DNA of 64,000 nucleotides from Candidatus Eremiobacterota bacterium (GCA_019240525.1 JAFAYE010000001.1:593300-657299); one strand, 5' to 3'; positions 1 through 9,173 are shown, numbered from the stretch's first letter. Notes: generated by a model not told the origin, from the letters alone. Made by a program: numbers and translations.

Positions 1-2161
1 GCGGCAGGACGCGATGTAGCAGCTCTTGCGCGTCCTTCGCGCGTCCCCGTCGGGCGAGTACCTCCGCAAAGCCGTAGCCGCACTCGATTTCCGGCGCCGA
101 TACGATCGCACCTTCGAACCCATCAAACCACTTTTCGATCAGGTTCTCGTCGCCCACGTACGTTCCAACCGCCGTTCCGGCTCCCGCCGCAAAGACGATA
201 TTGACGCGATTGTCGCTCGTTGTTGGAACCGCTTCCACCGCCTCGCGAGCAGCTTGCAGATCTCCGCTCAAGATGTAGCAGAGCGCCGCGGTTGCGTGCG
301 CGCACTCCTCCGCGTGGCGGCTTCGCGTTTCGCGCGCAACGCGCAGGGCATGGCGAATATTCTCTCGCGCATCTTCGTGCAATCCAAACCACGCAAAGTA
401 TTTCGCTGCATTGTAATACACGCCGGCGGTTGCGCCGGCACCGTGAGCACGCGCTGCGTCGAGCCAAGCTGCATGCTCGCGCCGAAACCCGTCAGCATCG
501 CCAAATGCAGCGGCAATGGCGGCGGCAACATTATGGAACCGGACGCCGACGTCAGTCGTACCGGCCGTCGCTCGCCGATCGACCAGCGCGAGATGCGCTT
601 GTGCGCGCGACGGAAAACGCAAGCCGATTGCAATCCAGGCAATGCCCAGATGTAGTCGAGCGCGCGCGAGATACTCAGTCGCATCGAGCCGTGCCAACAT
701 GTGCTCCAAGGACGCGCTGGTGTCCGAGAGATTAATCGTGTATGCAGTCATCGCCGCCCGAACGCGGCACACCGCTTCACATTCGAATGCTCCGGCCGAG
801 GCAAAGGCGTCAGCTGCGGCGTTATAGGCTGCCTGACCTTCTTCGGCCATGCTCGATACCAGGCGCAGGTTTGCAATCTTTTCCAGAATGGACCCGCGCG
901 TCAGCGGTTCGATGCTATCGGCCTCGAGCGCGCGTTCGTAAAACGCGATCGCGTCGCCGTGCGCATAAACGTTCCGGGCAGCGTCACCGGCAAGTTCGTT
1001 ATACTGAACGCACAACTGATCATCGCCCGCGGCCCACCAATGATACGCCAATGCCTCGATCGACCGGTCGCTGCCCGGCGCGCGCTCGATCGTCAAGGCG
1101 ATCCGGCGATGGAGTGGGCGCAGTTCAGCAGCAAGAAAATCGTCGCAAATAACTTCTCGCGTTAAGCCGTGACGGAACCGGAAGCGATCGGGGCCAACCT
1201 CTTCAATCAGCTGGAAGTCGCGAGCACGCCGTAAGGTAAGAATCAAGTCTTTGGGCTCGGTCTCGGCCACTTCGGCAAGGAGATCGAGCGTAAACGTTCG
1301 TCCGATAGCTGCCGCTTGCGTTACGATGCGGCGATCGGTGCCTTCAAATGGCCGCAACCGTTCGAGCAATGTTGTTCGAACGCTTGGAGGGACTGCCTGG
1401 ACGTCGCCGCTATTACGCCGCTCCGCTGCTTCTTGCACCGCGTTTTTCAGTAACTCTTCGGTGAAGAATGGGTTGCCCTCGCCCGCTAATGCTATTGCTC
1501 GTCTCCTCTTAGCGCTCAAATTGAAGCCTGATAAGGCCTCATCGATGAAGGTCTGCAACTCGCTCCCTTCGAGCGGTCCGATGTCGATGCGGCCGGCGTG
1601 CGCAGAATGCCCGACCTTTTCTATGCCGGCGGCCGCGGGATGCCCCGCATGAAGGTCGGGTCGAAAGGACGCCAACACGAGCACGCGCATTCGGTGCAGC
1701 CGAGATCCAAAGTATGCTAATAAGTCCAGCGTTGCTGCATCCGCCCAATGCAAATCCTCGAGCACGACGACCAACGCTTTGCGGGAAGCAATATCTACGA
1801 AGCGCTCCACGATTGCCTCGAAGTATTGGCGCTTAGATTCGGCGGGGACAACTGCGGCGGCGGTGGACTCGGCGCTCGATATTGCATCTAAGATTGGGCC
1901 GTACGGACGCCCTCCGAACTCTCTACAAAAGCCATGCGTTATTCGCCAGCGAGAATAGGCGAGCGATCGGCAAAACTCCGAGATAAGCCGAGACTTGCCG
2001 AGGCCCGCATCTCCCGCGACAAAGACCAAGCTACCGCGAGAAACGCCCGCCTCAAGTCTTCGCTCTCGAAGATAGGCAAGTTCGGCCCGGCGCCCAACGA
2101 ACGGCCGGCAGAGGATTGGTCGAACAATCACTTTGCGTGGCCTGATTTGGCGCTCGTGCAC
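1..2161 (-). CDS. AAA-ATPase/TPR regulator, 3' end outside window
   Basis: An open reading frame of about 720 codons runs off the left edge without a stop. It begins at GTG 2161, shortly after an in-frame TGA. Near the N-terminus PFVGRRAEL is followed by the Walker A motif GDAGLGKSR (about 2000-2030) and then a Walker B-like VVVLEDLHWAD. After the ATPase come a helical linker (ALAYHWWAAGD, YNELAGDAA) and degenerate TPR-like helices rich in Ala and Arg. This is the layout of MalT/LuxR-type or cyclase-associated STAND ATPases, which usually end in an output domain, here missing with the 3' end. A role as ligand-responsive regulator is inferred from the family. The same module recurs in the truncated ORF just upstream. 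Confidence 0.75.
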   Translation of the reverse strand, partial: MHERQIRPRKVIVRPILCRPFVGRRAELAYLRERRLEAGVSRGSLVFVAGDAGLGKSRLISEFCRSLAYSRWRITHGFCREFGGRPYGPILDAISSAESTAAAVVPAESKRQYFEAIVERFVDIASRKALVVVLEDLHWADAATLDLLAYFGSRLHRMRVLVLASFRPDLHAGHPAAAGIEKVGHSAHAGRIDIGPLEGSELQTFIDEALSGFNLSAKRRRAIALAGEGNPFFTEELLKNAVQEAAERRNSGDVQAVPPSVRTTLLERLRPFEGTDRRIVTQAAAIGRTFTLDLLAEVAETEPKDLILTLRRARDFQLIEEVGPDRFRFRHGLTREVICDDFLAAELRPLHRRIALTIERAPGSDRSIEALAYHWWAAGDDQLCVQYNELAGDAARNVYAHGDAIAFYERALEADSIEPLTRGSILEKIANLRLVSSMAEEGQAAYNAAADAFASAGAFECEAVCRVRAAMTAYTINLSDTSASLEHMLARLDATEYLARARLHLGIAWIAIGLRFPSRAQAHLALVDRRATAGTTDVGVRFHNVAAAIAAAFGDADGFRREHAAWLDAARAHGAGATAGVYYNAAKYFAWFGLHEDARENIRHALRVARETRSRHAEECAHATAALCYILSGDLQAAREAVEAVPTTSDNRVNIVFAAGAGTAVGTYVGDENLIEKWFDGFEGAIVSAPEIECGYGFAEVLARRGRAKDAQELLHRVLP

Positions 2162-2177
2162 CAGGCCCCTGGAGTTG

Positions 2178-2735
2178 CTAGCCGGTGCTGTGCAGCCGAG
2201 CGATTTTGTTCGTCAAGCGCCGATATTCTTCGGAATGCGGGCCGACGAACTCGCGCGCACGAGCATAGTATGCCTGCGCGCCCTGGCTCGCGAACGCGGC
2301 GGTCGCTTGGTCGCCCGCCAGTTCGTTGTATCGGAGACAGCGCGCCGCGTCGCCACCGGCCCAGGAATGATACGCGAGATTGTCAAGTGCCGTTTCGCTC
2401 GTTTCCGCGCAGCGTTCTAAAGCGCGCGCGATGCGCCGGTGAATAGGACGCACGTGAGTACCGATAAACTCTGCATACGCGATGTCTCGAATCAAAGCGT
2501 GCCGGAAGGCGTACCAGTCACCGCAACGGCTCTCTCGCACGATGAATTGAAGCGTGCAGGCCTTGTCGAGCACCTCGCGTACGCGCTCTTCGGTTAATAC
2601 GGTAATGTCGGTCAGTACTGCCAGACTAAAATGCCGTCCAATGAACGACGCACGCATAAGAACCGTACGTTCGGCCCGATTCAAACGCCGCAGACGCTGC
2701 AGCAAGCTCGTGGCGAACGAATCGGACATCGGCAT
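2178..2735 (-). pseudogene. truncated paralogue of the adjacent AAA/TPR regulator
   Basis: This 185-codon ORF (ATG 2735, with TAA immediately upstream in frame) has no P-loop. It aligns with the region just after the ATPase core of the neighbouring gene: ASFIGRHFSL versus AAAIGRTFTL, FRHALIRDIAY versus FRHGLTREVIC, LAYHSWAGGD versus LAYHWWAAGD, and YNELAGDQA versus YNELAGDAA. It stops where TPR repeats should continue, 17 bases before the GTG of the next gene. It is most simply the remnant of a tandem duplicate that lost its ATPase and most of its TPR region. A short expressed protein cannot be excluded. Confidence 0.55.
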
Positions 2736-2837
2736 TCGGTCAGTTTAGCCTGCCCTTCGGCGCCGCGGCATGGGGAGAAGCCCCTACTTCAGCCTCGCCG
2801 ATCGCGGGCGGGCCTCAACCCGCCCAGTCCGCAAACT

Positions 2838-2920
2838 CATGCTTCGACAAGCTCATGCTTCGACAAGCTCAGCATGACACAATGCGGCAGGCTCATGCTT
2901 CGACAAGCTCAGCATGACAT
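2838..2920. repeat. palindromic intergenic repeat, cluster 1 (3 copies)
   Basis: Three tandem copies of a unit with core CTTCGACAAGCTCAGCATGA, the first truncated. Each full unit can form a hairpin with CATGCT/AGCATG outer arms and a GCTT/AAGC inner stem. Related copies occur at 24277-24342 and 58693-58811. The surrounding 2736-2997 interval has no convincing gene. Confidence 0.85.
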
Positions 2921-2926
2921 AGGAAT

Positions 2927-2954
2927 AGGGCGGCGATCTTGCGATCGTCGCCCT
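2927..2954. terminator. stem-loop downstream of the S53 peptidase gene
   Basis: AGGGCGGCGAT and ATCGTCGCCCT pair with one G-T wobble around a six-base loop. The hairpin lies 40-70 bases beyond the stop of the minus-strand peptidase gene. No T-run follows on either strand, so termination is only plausible. A direct repeat AAGAGCGTTGGCC follows between it and the gene end. Confidence 0.35.
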
Positions 2955-2997
2955 ACACTAACGAGCCGAACGCTTAAGAGCGTTGGCCGGCGCCCAC

Positions 2998-5388
2998 CTA
3001 AAGAGCGTTGGCCAGAGCCCAGCCCTTCGGCGCACCGATGCCGGCAGCCTGATTGTACTGCGAGGCATTGCACGAGTAGGCTCCATTGCTGCCCGACGTG
3101 CAAGGCGTGTAGTACGTGCTATAACCGGTCTGCGAGAAGAGACTATAGATCGTCGGGTCGACCCAACCCAGTTTCGTGCCGTGAAGTTCGTTCGCTTCGA
3201 TAATCAGTGCCACCGAAGCAGGCGATGACCACGACGTGCCCAGGTATTCGCCCCAACTGCCGCCCGTATAGACGGCAACCGGATAGAACGGCAGCGAGAT
3301 GTCGGGCTGATTTCGTCCGGAGGTGATCATGCCCGCAATACCGCTTTGATAACTGGGCAATGCGAAGACGGTCGAAACGCCGCCGCCGCCGGAGTATCCG
3401 CTCACGCTGCCCATCGTGACGGTTTCGAGAACACCCTGATTCGTGTCGGTGAAATCGATGCCGCCAATCGAGGAGAAGTACGGACCGCCGGCCGGCGCGC
3501 TAACGCCTTCCGACCCGTTGCACTCACTGCTTCCCGAGTCGCCGCTCGACGCCGAGAACTCGACGCCTTCCGACGCGCCCTGTTGCGCGATGGAGTTGGT
3601 CGAATCGGCGAATGAAACGTCGCTCGACTCGCAGCCGCCGAACGAGGAGTTCACCGCGGTTGCTTTACCATCGCTGAGCACTTTGTTGTACGTGTCTTCG
3701 ATTTGCTGATCGCCCAGCGATCCCATGTCGTAGACGATGATGTTGGCTCCCGGCGCCAAACCCGAGATCGTTTGCACGTCGAGATCGGTCTCGGCGTCGT
3801 CACCGCTGCCGCCACCGTCGACGGCTTCATTCGTCACCGTTCCGGTCTGGGTGACGCCGGCGGCCGACAAATATGTGGAGAGATAGCTGGTATTGACCGG
3901 GTCGTCGATCGCAATGGCTGCGGTATAACCGGCCCCGTTGCACCCGTGCTGTACCGGGAAGTCGAACGGTTTGGCAACACCGGTTGCGAGGGTCCCCGAC
4001 GAGTTCGTGAGGGGTCCATTATCGGGCGCGGCGTTATTACAGCCGCCGCTCGGTGTTGAAGTCGGACTCGCGGTCGGAGTCGGGCTCGCGGTCGGCTTGG
4101 ACGTCGGACTCGACGTCGGCGTCGGGCTCGCGGTCGGCTTCGAGGTGGGACTCGACGTCGGCGACGGCGAGGGAGATGGCGACGACGAGCCGGCCCACGC
4201 GACGTCGTCGACATATTGATAGACGTACGTCTGATTGAAACCATCGCCGTAACAGCCGAAGTAGATGTAGTCGGTCTGTCCGGCGTATGCGCTGAGGTTC
4301 ACTTGGTAGTTCACCCAGCCATTGGTGTTGTTGACGGTCTTATAAAATGTGGTGAGGATGCGCCCGCTCTGATTGAGCAGGTATCCCGCTTGCCAGGCGT
4401 ACTTGGTTCCGTAACTGCCTTCGTTCGAGCCTTGATAGACCCAGAAGCTCAGAACGCCATTAGTCGGCACCTTGACGAGTTGCGCGATCGATGCCCAACC
4501 ATTGATCTCGGGCGGTTGCAAGGTGCCCATGAACGCCGAATACGTGCTCTGGTAGGCCTGCGCCGTCGTAACTTGCACGTAGTTGCCGTTCGTACTGCTC
4601 TCGTTGATCCAGCCCGGGCTCAACGAGCCGCTCGCGAAGTTGCCGTTGACCAGATTGCCGCTTGAATCAGCCGGTTGAATTCCGCTCGATCCGAGCGGGA
4701 TCGTGACTCTGCCCTGCGAGTCGCGCTGGATCTGCGGCGCCGTGCGCGCAGACTGATCGGCGACCGTGCGAACCACGATCAGATTGTTGAGCGAAACATC
4801 GCGCACCAAAGGCGCGATCTCTCGCGGCACCGCGGCCGGCTTCACGTTGGTATAGCGCTCGCCGTACTTCGCTTGATGCACTGTGTGAATTTCGGTCGAA
4901 AAGAAACGCTCGACCACCGAACTGGGAGCCGTCGCGTCGACGATCGTGCGGTTTGGAAAGCGCTGCACGATCGTGAAACCCGCGCGCTCGAGAGCGCGCA
5001 CCACGCGCTGCTCCTGCGCCGGCGTCGGCGCATACCGGTCGTCAAACTCCCTCGCCGTGAGGAAATGACGCGCCCGACCGCGCAGATTGCTGATATTCGC
5101 GACGAACCGATCGAGCTCGGCCTGATGGTTGTAGCGAAGCGTCAGCGAGACTCGCACAGCAGCGCTGGAAGCGCGCCGGCCGCTGTCGGTGAATGCGAGA
5201 GCTCCGTAAAGCTTTGGAACCGAAATCAACGGTTTGTCGGGACTTGCGGACCGTACCGCCGACTCGGTGATCGGGCCGGCGTTGCCGGCACTCGTCCACG
5301 GAAGTGAGGCGTTCTGACCACCTCCGCATGCCGTGAGTGCGAGCGCGATCCCCACGGCAGACGCGATCGAGCGTGATGATGTGCGCAT
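2998..5388 (-). CDS. S53 family (sedolisin) peptidase lipoprotein
   Basis: This 796-aa exported serine-carboxyl peptidase starts at ATG 5388 behind a strong ATTAGGAGG site. A signal peptide ends in the lipobox LTAC (Cys21). A pro-kumamolisin-type propeptide spans about 75-210. Next comes a beta-rich module of about 160 residues starting NLVNGNFASGSLSPGW, then a Ser/Thr/Pro linker at about 402-447 (repeated SPTSKPTA units), then the catalytic domain at about 450-796. Catalytic residues are visible: E533 and D537 (ETDLD), the oxyanion Asp D617 (SSGDSG) and S719 (GTSWSSP). The family cleaves proteins at acidic pH after autocatalytic propeptide removal. The carbohydrate-binding-like module sits between propeptide and catalytic core, where most sedolisins have none. 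The C-terminal calcium-site Asp appears replaced (QAAGIGAP). Confidence 0.9.
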   Translation of the reverse strand: MRTSSRSIASAVGIALALTACGGGQNASLPWTSAGNAGPITESAVRSASPDKPLISVPKLYGALAFTDSGRRASSAAVRVSLTLRYNHQAELDRFVANISNLRGRARHFLTAREFDDRYAPTPAQEQRVVRALERAGFTIVQRFPNRTIVDATAPSSVVERFFSTEIHTVHQAKYGERYTNVKPAAVPREIAPLVRDVSLNNLIVVRTVADQSARTAPQIQRDSQGRVTIPLGSSGIQPADSSGNLVNGNFASGSLSPGWINESSTNGNYVQVTTAQAYQSTYSAFMGTLQPPEINGWASIAQLVKVPTNGVLSFWVYQGSNEGSYGTKYAWQAGYLLNQSGRILTTFYKTVNNTNGWVNYQVNLSAYAGQTDYIYFGCYGDGFNQTYVYQYVDDVAWAGSSSPSPSPSPTSSPTSKPTASPTPTSSPTSKPTASPTPTASPTSTPSGGCNNAAPDNGPLTNSSGTLATGVAKPFDFPVQHGCNGAGYTAAIAIDDPVNTSYLSTYLSAAGVTQTGTVTNEAVDGGGSGDDAETDLDVQTISGLAPGANIIVYDMGSLGDQQIEDTYNKVLSDGKATAVNSSFGGCESSDVSFADSTNSIAQQGASEGVEFSASSGDSGSSECNGSEGVSAPAGGPYFSSIGGIDFTDTNQGVLETVTMGSVSGYSGGGGVSTVFALPSYQSGIAGMITSGRNQPDISLPFYPVAVYTGGSWGEYLGTSWSSPASVALIIEANELHGTKLGWVDPTIYSLFSQTGYSTYYTPCTSGSNGAYSCNASQYNQAAGIGAPKGWALANAL

Positions 5389-5551
5389 GTGCCTCCTAAT
5401 AAAAGTAGCGAGGAAACCTGCCGCCCCGTTCGTCGCACCGGCATGGGTCAGCCTGCCGCTTGGTGTGCTTAACTAATGTGGTGAAATCCAAGCGTTCGAG
5501 CGTTGCCTAGCGATATAAGGCAAATCGCGCGGGCGCCGAAGCCGGTGATTT

Positions 5552-6163
5552 ATGAATAAGGCGCGATTCGAAGCCTTTTCGGACGGGGTCTTTGCCTTCG
5601 CCATTACGTTGCTGGCCCTGGGCTTCGTCTTGCCGCCGTTGCGATCGGCCTCGAACCATCAGCTGACCACCGCCCTGCTGGCGCTTTGGCCCAACTTTAT
5701 TGCCTACGTGTTGAGTTTTTCGGTAATCGGCCTCATGTGGGAAAATCACCACGCGCTCTTTCGGGTCGTACGCCACGTCGATCGCCGAACGGTTTTTTGG
5801 AACATGCTGCTGCTCGCAGCGACCGTGCTGATTCCATTTGCGACCACAACCCTCGGCTCGTATCCCACATTAGCGGCCTCGACGTTCTTTTACGGCGTCG
5901 TTCTCTCGACGTGCGCGACATTTTACAATCTCATGCTCTTGCATCTCGTTCGTGCCGACGCGTTTCTGCCGGAGGTCGATCCGACTGCCATCGCGGCGAC
6001 GGTGCGCGGCTACCGAACGGGCTGGTTCACGTACATCGGCGCGACGCTCATCGCACTGGTGCTGCCGCTTCTGAGTTTTGCACTCTATTTGGCGATGGTC
6101 GCCTATTTTCTGATTCCCCGCGGCGCCGACTCGGACAGCCCGCTCAGCGCTCGCCGGTGGTAG
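5552..6163 (+). CDS. TMEM175-like (DUF1211) potassium channel protein
   Basis: A 203-aa integral membrane protein. The N-terminus ARFEAFSDGVFAFAITLL carries the FSDG signature of the bacterial TMEM175/DUF1211 family. About six hydrophobic helices follow, with charged loops (WENHHALFR, RHVDRRTVFW) typical of the family. Bacterial members form tetrameric K+-conducting channels; activity here is inferred from the family. ATG 5552 follows a TATAAG-like element by some 35 bases. The hydrolase gene begins 34 bases downstream in the same direction and may be cotranscribed. Confidence 0.85.
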   Translation: MNKARFEAFSDGVFAFAITLLALGFVLPPLRSASNHQLTTALLALWPNFIAYVLSFSVIGLMWENHHALFRVVRHVDRRTVFWNMLLLAATVLIPFATTTLGSYPTLAASTFFYGVVLSTCATFYNLMLLHLVRADAFLPEVDPTAIAATVRGYRTGWFTYIGATLIALVLPLLSFALYLAMVAYFLIPRGADSDSPLSARRW

Positions 6164-6197
6164 TCACGCGGGTTCGAAGTAGGCCGTTCAAAGCAGC

Positions 6198-7337
6198 GTG
6201 ATACTCGCGAGTGTGGTGGGCGCTTTCGCGGTTGCGGTCGCGAACGGGCCGGCCGGGAACGCATTCTATCAACCACCGGCGCCACTCCCGGCGCTCACCG
6301 AGGGCGGCGTGATTTGGGCGCAACGTTTTTCCGGCGGCGCGGCATTGCCGTCGGCGGCAACGAACTATCGCGTCCTCTACGAGACGCTCGCCGGCAGCGG
6401 CGCATCCGTCGCTGTTTCCGGGACACTCGCAATTCCGCCGGGAAGACCTCCGGCCGGGGGTTGGCCGATCATCAGTTGGGCGCACGGGACGACGGGGAAT
6501 GCGCCGCAATGCGCTCCCTCGCGTTTCGAAACGCCCGATCTCGAGCAACAAATGGTCGATGGTTTCGTGCGCAGGGGTTACGCCGTTGCGCAGACCGACT
6601 ACGAAGGCATCGGTACGCCCGGAATCCATCCCTACATGGTTGCGCTCTCCGCCGCACGCGACGTCACCGACATCGTTCGCGCCGCGCGGGAGGTCGATCC
6701 CGATATCGGCACGCGTTGGATTGTGATGGGGCATTCGCAAGGCGGCGCTGCCGCGCTGGCAACCGCGGCCGCGGGCCCGCTGATCGCACCCGAACTGGAC
6801 TTGCTCGGCGCGGTTGCGTACGCGCCGTTTTCGACGCCCGAAGGGATGCTACAAGACGAACTCCCGAGCACCACGCCCAACTCCGGCATGGCGATCCTCG
6901 CGCTGTTGATCGAGGGTTTTTCGACGGTCGATCCGCGGGTGGTACCCGGCGAGATGCTCGAACCCGCGGCCGTGAAGCTGCTGCCGGAGCTGGAGCAGCG
7001 ATGCCTTCCGTATTTGATGACGATCTCGCAATGGTCGCAGATCGTGCCGCATTCGATCTTTTCGCCAAAAGCCGAAAGCGCAATCGCCGCCCTCGATGAG
7101 GATCTCCTCAAGAACAGCCCCGGCAATTTCAAAATCACGATTCCAACCCTGCTCGTGAACGGCACCGCCGACACACAGGTCGCTTCGGAAAGCACGCTGT
7201 TGCTGCGCGATCGCCTGCAACGCCGTGGTACGACCGTGGAGTTCAAAGCTTATCTCGGCGCGACCCACGGCTCGGTGCTGGCGGCGTCAGCCGCCGATGT
7301 CGCCGCATGGGTCGCTGCTCGTTTTGCCGGCCGCTGA
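6198..7337 (+). CDS. secreted alpha/beta hydrolase (lipase-like)
   Basis: A 379-aa protein starting at GTG 6198 with a hydrophobic N-terminus (about 3-20) that could be a signal peptide. The alpha/beta-hydrolase core shows WAHGTTGNAPQC at 94-105 (oxyanion region), nucleophile S180 in GHSQGG, acid D325 in NGTADTQV and H357 in GATHGSV. The spacing and the TDYEGIGTPG segment resemble secretory lipase/esterase families. The substrate cannot be told from sequence. It lies 34 bases behind the channel gene and is followed by a terminator hairpin at 7386-7407. Confidence 0.8.
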   Translation: MILASVVGAFAVAVANGPAGNAFYQPPAPLPALTEGGVIWAQRFSGGAALPSAATNYRVLYETLAGSGASVAVSGTLAIPPGRPPAGGWPIISWAHGTTGNAPQCAPSRFETPDLEQQMVDGFVRRGYAVAQTDYEGIGTPGIHPYMVALSAARDVTDIVRAAREVDPDIGTRWIVMGHSQGGAAALATAAAGPLIAPELDLLGAVAYAPFSTPEGMLQDELPSTTPNSGMAILALLIEGFSTVDPRVVPGEMLEPAAVKLLPELEQRCLPYLMTISQWSQIVPHSIFSPKAESAIAALDEDLLKNSPGNFKITIPTLLVNGTADTQVASESTLLLRDRLQRRGTTVEFKAYLGATHGSVLAASAADVAAWVAARFAGR

Positions 7338-7385
7338 AGGCTACAGCCCCTAGGAACTGCGGGCGGAAGGTACAATACGCGGCGT

Positions 7386-7407
7386 GCGGCCCATTGAGGC
7401 CGCTTTT
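7386..7407 (+). terminator. rho-independent terminator after the hydrolase
   Basis: GCGGCC and GGCCGC pair perfectly around CATTGA, followed by TTTT. It separates the hydrolase gene from the lipoprotein gene that begins at 7432. Confidence 0.6.
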
Positions 7408-7431
7408 CCCGCTGTCTAAAGAGGAGTCAGT

Positions 7432-8403
7432 ATGCGAACCTTACCGCTTCTCGGTTTATCTCTTTTCGCGATTACTTTTGCGGCGTGCTCTTCGAGCGGC
7501 ACGCTGACGGGCGCAAATCCGTCGGCACCCGCGCAAAGCACCGCCGGACGTTCCGCGATCGGACCCAACGGCGTGACGCCGCGCCACCTCGCCAACCGGC
7601 ACGGGTGGATCTCCCCGAACCTTAAACCCAACACGCAATTGCTGTACGTTTCCGACGAAGGCGACAATCTGATCGACGTCTTTACCGTCCCCGATTACTC
7701 CCTCGCCGGTCAGATTACCGACGGAATCGATCAACCCGAAGGCATCGCCGTCGACAAGAAGGGCAATTTGTACGTTTCCAACCTTTCAGGCAACACCGTG
7801 ACGGTGTATCCGAGAGGGTCGACCGACCAATATCAGACGCTGAGCGAACCGGACGGTCCCGATGACGTCGCCGTCACCAAGAACGGCTACGTCTTGGCCG
7901 GTGACACCGCAGGCGGCGTTGACGTCTATGCGCCGGGTGCCACATCGCCAACAACCCGGCTAACCAATTCCAGCGTGGACGGCGGCGTGTACGGCGTGGG
8001 CGCCGATGCGCATAATAACGCCTATGCTGCGGGCTTCGGCAACTCGGCACCGGCCGTGGTTGAATTCAAACACTTGAAAGGCGCCGGCGTAAATCTCGGA
8101 CTAACGGGCATGTCATTTCCGGTGGGCGTGCTCGTCGACAAGCACGGCAACATCGTCGAATCCGACTTTAGCGGCGGTTTCATCAACATCTATCCGCCCG
8201 GCTCGACGTCGCCATCTTCGTCGATCAGCGCCTCCGAGGCCGAGCGCAGTTCACTCAACAAAGCAGAGAATCTGATCTACGTTCCGCAGGGCGGTAACGA
8301 TGACGTCGCCGTCGACGACTATTCCAGCGGAACGAACGTTACCACCATCTCGATCGGCAACTTCACTACGGGTACGGCGCTGAGCCCGGCACCCAAACCA
8401 TAA
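7432..8403 (+). CDS. NHL/SMP-30-like beta-propeller lipoprotein
   Basis: A 323-aa lipoprotein with an AGAGGAG ribosome site before ATG 7432. The signal peptide ends in FAAC (Cys19). After a low-complexity spacer, repeated blades of the type LYVSDEGDNLIDVFT, GIAVDKKGNLYVSN and VYAPGATSPT indicate a six- or seven-bladed propeller of the NHL/gluconolactonase class. No catalytic metal site is obvious, so enzymatic function is unproven. Similar lipoproteins are, from memory, common in Eremiobacterota genomes. The gene ends before a strong bidirectional terminator. Confidence 0.75.
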   Translation: MRTLPLLGLSLFAITFAACSSSGTLTGANPSAPAQSTAGRSAIGPNGVTPRHLANRHGWISPNLKPNTQLLYVSDEGDNLIDVFTVPDYSLAGQITDGIDQPEGIAVDKKGNLYVSNLSGNTVTVYPRGSTDQYQTLSEPDGPDDVAVTKNGYVLAGDTAGGVDVYAPGATSPTTRLTNSSVDGGVYGVGADAHNNAYAAGFGNSAPAVVEFKHLKGAGVNLGLTGMSFPVGVLVDKHGNIVESDFSGGFINIYPPGSTSPSSSISASEAERSSLNKAENLIYVPQGGNDDVAVDDYSSGTNVTTISIGNFTTGTALSPAPKP

Positions 8404-8424
8404 CATTCCTGGATTTTTCCGAAG

Positions 8425-8449
8425 AAAAGCCCGACATCGTCGGGCTTTT
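8425..8449. terminator. bidirectional rho-independent terminator
   Basis: AAAAGCCCGAC and GTCGGGCTTTT form a perfect 11-bp stem with a three-base loop. It gives a T-run on both strands between the convergent propeller lipoprotein and cyclophilin genes. Confidence 0.85.
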
Positions 8450-8470
8450 CCTATTCTTTTGCTCTTGCGA

Positions 8471-9094
8471 CTAGCCCGAGCCGCCGACGATGCGAGCGGT
8501 TTTGATGTAATCGAGCCGCGGAAAGTTTTTCTTGAGGTAGGCGTTGCCCCCAGATGCGATCAGACCTTGATCCGGCTGCTCGCCGTAGCCGGCGTAAATG
8601 CGACCGACGGCCGGCATGCCGCTGCTGACTCGACCAATCGGAGCAAAGCCCATCGCATCCAGCCTGGCGTTGTTGCCAAGGTTAATGAAGAGATGCGTCG
8701 TGCGGCTGTTCGGATTTCCGGTTGCTGCAAACGCCACCGTGCCGCGCGTATTTGATGTCTTCACGCGATCGTCGGGAATCGTAACGTCCCACTTTTTGGT
8801 GACGGCCGGATTGGCCGCGGCGCCCCACTGCACGACGAACCCGGGAACGACGCGGTAGAAGCGAGCACCGTCGAAGTATTTCGCCTTCACAAGCTCGTAA
8901 AATCGTTGCGCCCCATGCGGTGCAAGGCTGCGATCGACGTCGATGATAATGGGCCCCTCGCTGGTGTCGAACAGAACGCGAAAGGTTTTCGCGGGAACGC
9001 TAGCTGACGGGGACGGCTTTGCAACAAGCGTAGAGCCGATGAACGCGAGCGCCAAAATGGCGACAACTGATAATCTCGTACGCAACAACACCAT
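8471..9094 (-). CDS. exported cyclophilin-type peptidylprolyl isomerase
   Basis: A 207-aa protein read from ATG 9094. A GTG at 9139 would add 15 residues in front of the signal peptide and is less likely. The hydrophobic N-terminus (VVAILALAFIGSTLVA) looks like a signal peptide or anchor. The cyclophilin fold is marked by EGPIIIDVD, RFYELVKAKYFDGARFYRVVPGFVVQWG and FINLGNN, and it includes the catalytic Arg in FYRV. Periplasmic proline isomerisation is inferred from the family. It is divergent from the padR gene and shares a 92-base promoter region holding a perfect palindrome. Confidence 0.88.
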   Translation of the reverse strand: MVLLRTRLSVVAILALAFIGSTLVAKPSPSASVPAKTFRVLFDTSEGPIIIDVDRSLAPHGAQRFYELVKAKYFDGARFYRVVPGFVVQWGAAANPAVTKKWDVTIPDDRVKTSNTRGTVAFAATGNPNSRTTHLFINLGNNARLDAMGFAPIGRVSSGMPAVGRIYAGYGEQPDQGLIASGGNAYLKKNFPRLDYIKTARIVGGSG

Positions 9095-9152
9095 GTGCAA
9101 ATTCTCAAATATCCGTCCGGTCCCTCTTGACGATGGCACGCGGGTTGCGATA

Positions 9153-9173
9153 TTATACCGTCAGGCGGTATAA
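9153..9173. promoter_or_regulatory. palindromic operator upstream of padR
   Basis: TTATACCG-N5-CGGTATAA is a perfect inverted repeat with 8-base arms, ending 13 bases before the padR ATG and between two divergent genes. The position fits autoregulation by the PadR protein, although the core differs from the classical ATGT-N8-ACAT PadR site. Confidence 0.6.

Noticed and set aside
2161-2178. Single frameshift joining the truncated ORF and the AAA/TPR gene
   Set aside because: Both contain the same module, so joining them would give two copies in series; a duplicated remnant explains the data better.
4030-4190. Short tandem repeats that might be a CRISPR or minisatellite
   Set aside because: They encode the Ser/Thr/Pro linker of the S53 peptidase and are in-frame coding repeats.
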